From an uncultured Cyclobacteriaceae bacterium (lineage in GTDB: Bacteria; Bacteroidota; Bacteroidia; Cytophagales; Cyclobacteriaceae): a stretch of DNA of 64,000 bases. Positions 60,046-64,000 of this stretch are shown here, piece after piece. Every line of letters begins with the position of its first letter. The first letter of the stretch is position 1. A program made the translations under genes and the position numbers. The notes under the pieces were generated by a model. It worked only from the letters and a program-made list of their open reading frames with translations. It did no database searches and was not told the DNA's origin. The stretch covers positions 124,001 to 188,000 of the forward strand of contig CAKZRQ010000058.1 in assembly GCA_937146645.1 (NCBI GenBank). Direction: 5' to 3'.

Positions 60046-60417
60046 ATGAAACTCGGCGCTTTTTCCATTAGTCTCTCAGTTAAGAATCTTAAAGCCTCAA
60101 AAGAATTTTATGAGAAGCTTGGCTTCACCCAGTTTGGGGGAGATGAATCCATGAATTATCTCATTATGAAAAATGAGAAAACCCTAATCGGACTTTTTCA
60201 TGAGATGTTTGAAAATAACATCTTGACCTTTAATCCGGGTTGGGACCAGGAAGCCAAGACTCTAGAAAGTTTTGATGATGTCAGAGAAATCCAAGCAGAT
60301 TTAAAATCAAAGGGCATTCAATTTGCCCAAGAAGCTGATCCCGCAAGTACCGGGCCGGCAAGCTTTCTGGTTTTTGACCCAGATGGAAATGGAATTCTAA
60401 TCGACCAACACGTTTAA
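60046..60417 (+). CDS. VOC family protein (glyoxalase-like)
   Basis: SISLSVKNLKASKEFYEKLGF, FLVFDPDGNGILIDQHV. Likely start 60046. Confidence 0.88.
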   Translation: MKLGAFSISLSVKNLKASKEFYEKLGFTQFGGDESMNYLIMKNEKTLIGLFHEMFENNILTFNPGWDQEAKTLESFDDVREIQADLKSKGIQFAQEADPASTGPASFLVFDPDGNGILIDQHV

Positions 60418-60427
60418 CTATCTGATT

Positions 60428-61582
60428 ATGCTTCGCAAAGTTGTTTTATGTGTCCTACTACTGGGGCTCAGTTTCACTTATTCCTTTGCCCAAAAAAAGA
60501 GTAAAGAGGATGCAGTTTTCACTTTTCCATTCCATATGGATTCACGGCTGTTGGTTTTTGAAGGAGAAATGAATGGAAAGCCAGCAAAATTCGCCTTTGA
60601 CACAGGAGCCACTTTGGGGCTGGCTGGAGATACATTTGTCGAGAATGGAAGGATCAAAGTGAAAAACCGGAACATGACGATCCGCGACTCCAATAATGAA
60701 ACCAAGCGAGTTAGAACAGGAACCACGAAGCAGATGAAATTTGGTGATATGAAGGTTTCAAACCCAAAGGCTTTAATCACCAATATGCCATTTCTTAATT
60801 GTCAGGATTACTATTTGCTCGGCTCTAATGTGATCAAACTTGTAAACTGGAAGATCGACTTCGACAAAATGGAAATCAGTGTCTCCATGAAGCCCTTTCC
60901 AGTGGAGCCAGAATTTGCCAAAGTAAAAGTTTTCTATGAAAACAACAGGCCATTCACGGTGCTCAAGTTTGGAGGCATGAAACTTTCCAAAGTATTAATA
61001 GACACAGGATATACAAGAATCCTTGATATTGATAATAGCTCTGATTTGATGAAGGAATTCATTGCTAAAAAAGAGGAGCAGGATCGAACAAATAAGAATA
61101 TTTCACTATCCGTCGGCGCGATAAGCGAGTCACTGGATGAAACCACCCAGATTATTGTTGACAGCCTCGACGTAGCTGGGATGAAAATCATGGACGTACC
61201 TACTGATTTCTTCCCCACCAAATCTACTAAACTAGGCATCGGATTTTTCAAATATGTGAGTCACACCACCATCATAAATAATTCAGAGTCTACCTATTAC
61301 CTCGATTTGAGAGAGGAACCGGATTTCAAAGATCCTTTCTTACTGAATCTTCAGTATGATGAAGGGAAAATACTGGTGAGTGGTAAATCTTTGGAAGATC
61401 ACCCTCTTTACAGTCAGATAGAATTAGGTGACCAAGTAATATCAATAAATGGGAATCCCACGAGCTCATTCACAAGCGAATGCGAATTCGTGACCTGGTA
61501 TTATTCTTATGATCAAGATGAGATGACTATTCAGACAAAAGATGGTGAACCAATAACTTTTACCAGCACCACACTGAAATAA
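60428..61582 (+). CDS. Aspartyl protease-like protein with two DTG motifs and C-terminal PDZ-like domain
   Basis: Signal peptide; KFAFDTGATLGLAG and KVLIDTGYTRILDI; SQIELGDQVISINGNPTSSF PDZ-like. Confidence 0.8.
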   Translation: MLRKVVLCVLLLGLSFTYSFAQKKSKEDAVFTFPFHMDSRLLVFEGEMNGKPAKFAFDTGATLGLAGDTFVENGRIKVKNRNMTIRDSNNETKRVRTGTTKQMKFGDMKVSNPKALITNMPFLNCQDYYLLGSNVIKLVNWKIDFDKMEISVSMKPFPVEPEFAKVKVFYENNRPFTVLKFGGMKLSKVLIDTGYTRILDIDNSSDLMKEFIAKKEEQDRTNKNISLSVGAISESLDETTQIIVDSLDVAGMKIMDVPTDFFPTKSTKLGIGFFKYVSHTTIINNSESTYYLDLREEPDFKDPFLLNLQYDEGKILVSGKSLEDHPLYSQIELGDQVISINGNPTSSFTSECEFVTWYYSYDQDEMTIQTKDGEPITFTSTTLK

Positions 61583-61584
61583 GT

Positions 61585-62682
61585 CTAAATCATCACTCGT
61601 TTTCCAGTCTCGGCCGATTCTAAAATCGCTTCGACAATTCGAATATCTCTCAAGCCTTCTTCCCCAGGGACTGCCATGGGCTGACCTTCCATAATAGCCT
61701 TGGAATCCATATCCATTTGATTAGCCTGCTGCCAAGGAACATCATAAGGGAAATTGATCTCACCAAGAGGGCTCTTCCCTTTATTTCCGGCATAGGATGA
61801 GAAGGGTTCCATTTCGATCGTTCCCTTTTCACATTCTATATCCAGGAAATTAAATTGCTCCGCAAAGGAAGTCTTCATCGTTCCTATTACTCCTCCAGGG
61901 AATTCGAGCACAGCCTCTACATTATCCGCCAGACCATTTTTATATATTTCAGGTCTATCCGTCCAGGCCTTGGCTGACTGGACCGCAATTGGTTCCATAC
62001 CTGATCCTAACCTCAAACCCTGAATAGGATAAACACCCATATCATAAATCACTCCCCCTCCCATTTCCTTTTTCTGCTTCCAGTGATCCGTTCTATTATC
62101 TCTGTATCCAGCAGCACAGTCAATCCCTTTGACAGCACCGAGAGATTTTTCTTCAATGATTTTCTGAAACGCCAATGTATTTGGCTCATGCTGACACCTG
62201 TACCCAATGGATAAGCTCACTCCAGCATTCTTACAAGCATCAATCATGGTTTGACATTCTTCAGCAGTAACTGCCATAGGTTTTTCACACCATACATGCT
62301 TGCCAGTGGCTGCTGCTCGTACCACATACTCCATATGCATGGAGGGAGGAAGTACGATGTAGATAACATCTATATCAGGATTATCCTTGATCTGATCAAG
62401 TGTGTCGTAGTCATAGGAATTAGCCTCTAGAACACCGTACTTCTCCTGCCAGGTTTTAGCCTTTTCAGGACTTCCTGTGACGATCCCAGCCAGATGACAA
62501 TGCTTGGTTTGCTGAAGAGCTGGAGCTAGCAGATCGGTACTGTAATACCCCAACCCAACCAAAGCAACTCCAAGGCCATTGATATTTTTTGCCTCTGAAA
62601 AAAGACAGGAAGGGGAAATCAGACTTGTTCCTGCTACTAGAGAAAGAGTTTTCAGTGTGTCTCTTCTTGAAAAATTACTCAT
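61585..62682 (-). CDS. Gfo/Idh/MocA family oxidoreductase with Tat signal
   Basis: SRRDTLKTLSLVAGTSLISPSC; GVALVGLGYYSTDLLAPAL, HVWCEKPMAVTAEE, GGGVIYDMGVYPIQGLR. Confidence 0.92.
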   Translation of the reverse strand: MSNFSRRDTLKTLSLVAGTSLISPSCLFSEAKNINGLGVALVGLGYYSTDLLAPALQQTKHCHLAGIVTGSPEKAKTWQEKYGVLEANSYDYDTLDQIKDNPDIDVIYIVLPPSMHMEYVVRAAATGKHVWCEKPMAVTAEECQTMIDACKNAGVSLSIGYRCQHEPNTLAFQKIIEEKSLGAVKGIDCAAGYRDNRTDHWKQKKEMGGGVIYDMGVYPIQGLRLGSGMEPIAVQSAKAWTDRPEIYKNGLADNVEAVLEFPGGVIGTMKTSFAEQFNFLDIECEKGTIEMEPFSSYAGNKGKSPLGEINFPYDVPWQQANQMDMDSKAIMEGQPMAVPGEEGLRDIRIVEAILESAETGKRVMI

Positions 62683-62755
62683 ACCAAATCAGGGTTAAAA
62701 GATTGAGTATAAAAGTTATGGAATGACCTAGACTTTAACAAAGTCTCTAGCTTAC

Positions 62756-64000
62756 CTATTCTTTATTCTGAGGAAGTCTGGCTTTCGATTCTTTTAGCCA
62801 GACATCAATTTTCTGTGCCAAATCTGCCGCGATTAATGGTCGCATCTGTATCAAGTTTTTTGATTCCTCCATGTCAAACTTCAAATCGTATAGCTCACTC
62901 TCACTTCCATCAAAATAGTAAATCAACTTATAATTTCGGGATCTGGAAATCGCATACGGAACCACATCTCTACCACGGTAATGTGGGAAATGCCAGAATA
63001 GATCGCGCTCCGCAAGCTTACCACTAGTAGAAGTCAAAAGTGGCATTAAGCTTTCACCCACTAACTCCTCTGGAGGTTCCTGATCGAGTAAATCAAGAAT
63101 AGTTGGAAGCCAATCCATAGAAATAATTGGAGTCCCTTCCCTTTTCCCTTGAATAAAAGCCCCAGGAAAGGATACAACCGTTGGGACCCGAATTCCTCCT
63201 TCGTACGGATAGCCCTTTTGAGACTTTAATGGAGTATTATTTGTAATTGGACGATCTGGATTTCCGATCAAACCACCATTGTCGGAGGTGAAAATCACCA
63301 TGGTTTTGTCTTTCAGTCCATTTTCTTCAAGAAAAGAAAGAATCTTTCCAACGTTACGATCTACAGATTCAACGAGGGCTGCATATACCGGATTCCCCTG
63401 ATTACCCTTTCCCTTGTTTTGATATTTTTCCACTAACTCTAGCGGTCCCATTATGGGGGTATGAACAGCGTAAGGTGCGTAGTGAATAAAGAAAGGCTCG
63501 GCCAAATTTCCTTTTATGAAATTCACTACTTCATCACCCTCCCGATCTGTTAGAAACTCTCCTGCTTCTCTCGGTTCTAGAGTTGTGATCTCATAGAATT
63601 TTCGGGGTTTTTCCGGTTCATAAGGATCAAAATAACTTGGCGGTTGGCCTAAATCATTACCCCCAACATTAACATCAAAACCCTGATTATTTGGATGAAA
63701 GCCTTCTTCTCCGAGGTGCCACTTACCCACATGGAGAGTCCGATAACCTAATGGTTTTAGGTATTCTGCAATAGTCTTTTCTTCCAATGGTAAAAAGCCC
63801 TGAATTTTTGGAGTCTTTAAAGGTTTATCATCAAATACCTCGAATTCTCCAGGCTCTCCGGAAGTAGTGACCCCTTGAAATTTAGCTCTGATCCAATCTG
63901 TGATTCCTAGGGAAGCCGGATACTTTCCTGTTAACAAGGCAGCTCTGGTTGGTGAGCAAATTGCGGCTGCAGCATAAGAATTAGTAAAGAGCACTCCCTC
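62756..64000 (-). CDS. Sulfatase (formylglycine-type), N terminus beyond the window
   Basis: CSPTRAALLTGKYPASLG sulfatase signature, GYRTLHVGKWHLGEE, MVIFTSDNGG; frame open through 63994 to the edge. Confidence 0.93.
   Translation of the reverse strand, partial: EGVLFTNSYAAAAICSPTRAALLTGKYPASLGITDWIRAKFQGVTTSGEPGEFEVFDDKPLKTPKIQGFLPLEEKTIAEYLKPLGYRTLHVGKWHLGEEGFHPNNQGFDVNVGGNDLGQPPSYFDPYEPEKPRKFYEITTLEPREAGEFLTDREGDEVVNFIKGNLAEPFFIHYAPYAVHTPIMGPLELVEKYQNKGKGNQGNPVYAALVESVDRNVGKILSFLEENGLKDKTMVIFTSDNGGLIGNPDRPITNNTPLKSQKGYPYEGGIRVPTVVSFPGAFIQGKREGTPIISMDWLPTILDLLDQEPPEELVGESLMPLLTSTSGKLAERDLFWHFPHYRGRDVVPYAISRSRNYKLIYYFDGSESELYDLKFDMEESKNLIQMRPLIAADLAQKIDVWLKESKARLPQNKE

Noticed and set aside
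1-64000. CRISPR arrays, transposases, integrases, prophage, rRNA genes
   Set aside because: Looked for and not seen; the only tandem repeat is the 108-bp tRNA-Ser-flanking element, which lacks CRISPR-like repeat/spacer sizes.

Overview
This 64-kb window is chromosomal DNA from a Bacteroidota bacterium, most likely Cytophagales (Algoriphagus/Cyclobacteriaceae-like). That lineage is inferred from gene content, Bacteroidota-type promoters (TTTG-N19-TAnnTTTG) and the ACIII/cytochrome oxidase cluster. Left part: partial ispG, an SDR, a very large predicted outer-membrane beta-barrel, a 1234-aa multi-TM NtrY-like histidine kinase, then a long minus-strand respiratory cluster of alternative complex III (actABCDEF), cytochrome c oxidase subunits II/I/III/III/IV, heme A synthesis (ctaA, ctaB), SCO and DUF420. 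Middle part: tRNA-Cys, rpsA, plsC, a CBS-type PLP enzyme, an ABC exporter, pyrB/pyrR, a PolX-like protein, clpC, WbqC-like, YrdC/Sua5, NUDIX, mltG, a thioesterase, a YihY-family protein and tRNA-Ser. Right part (47-64 kb) is more accessory: a tandem pair of uncharacterised outer-membrane-like proteins, DUF1593, a purple acid phosphatase-like protein, two DinB-like proteins, DUF2911, a protein with a PcrA/UvrD-C-like module, VOC proteins, a DUF4231 (SLATT-like) protein coupled to an unknown gene, M28 peptidase, two Gfo/Idh/MocA proteins, an aspartyl protease-PDZ and a partial sulfatase. No CRISPR array, rRNA operon, transposase or prophage was seen. Best leads for novelty: a PolX homologue that appears to have lost its polymerase active site but kept its PHP site, the DUF4231 two-gene module, the tandem outer-membrane paralogues, and a 108-bp in-phase hairpin repeat next to tRNA-Ser. 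All family assignments are by eye from motifs; no database search was run.
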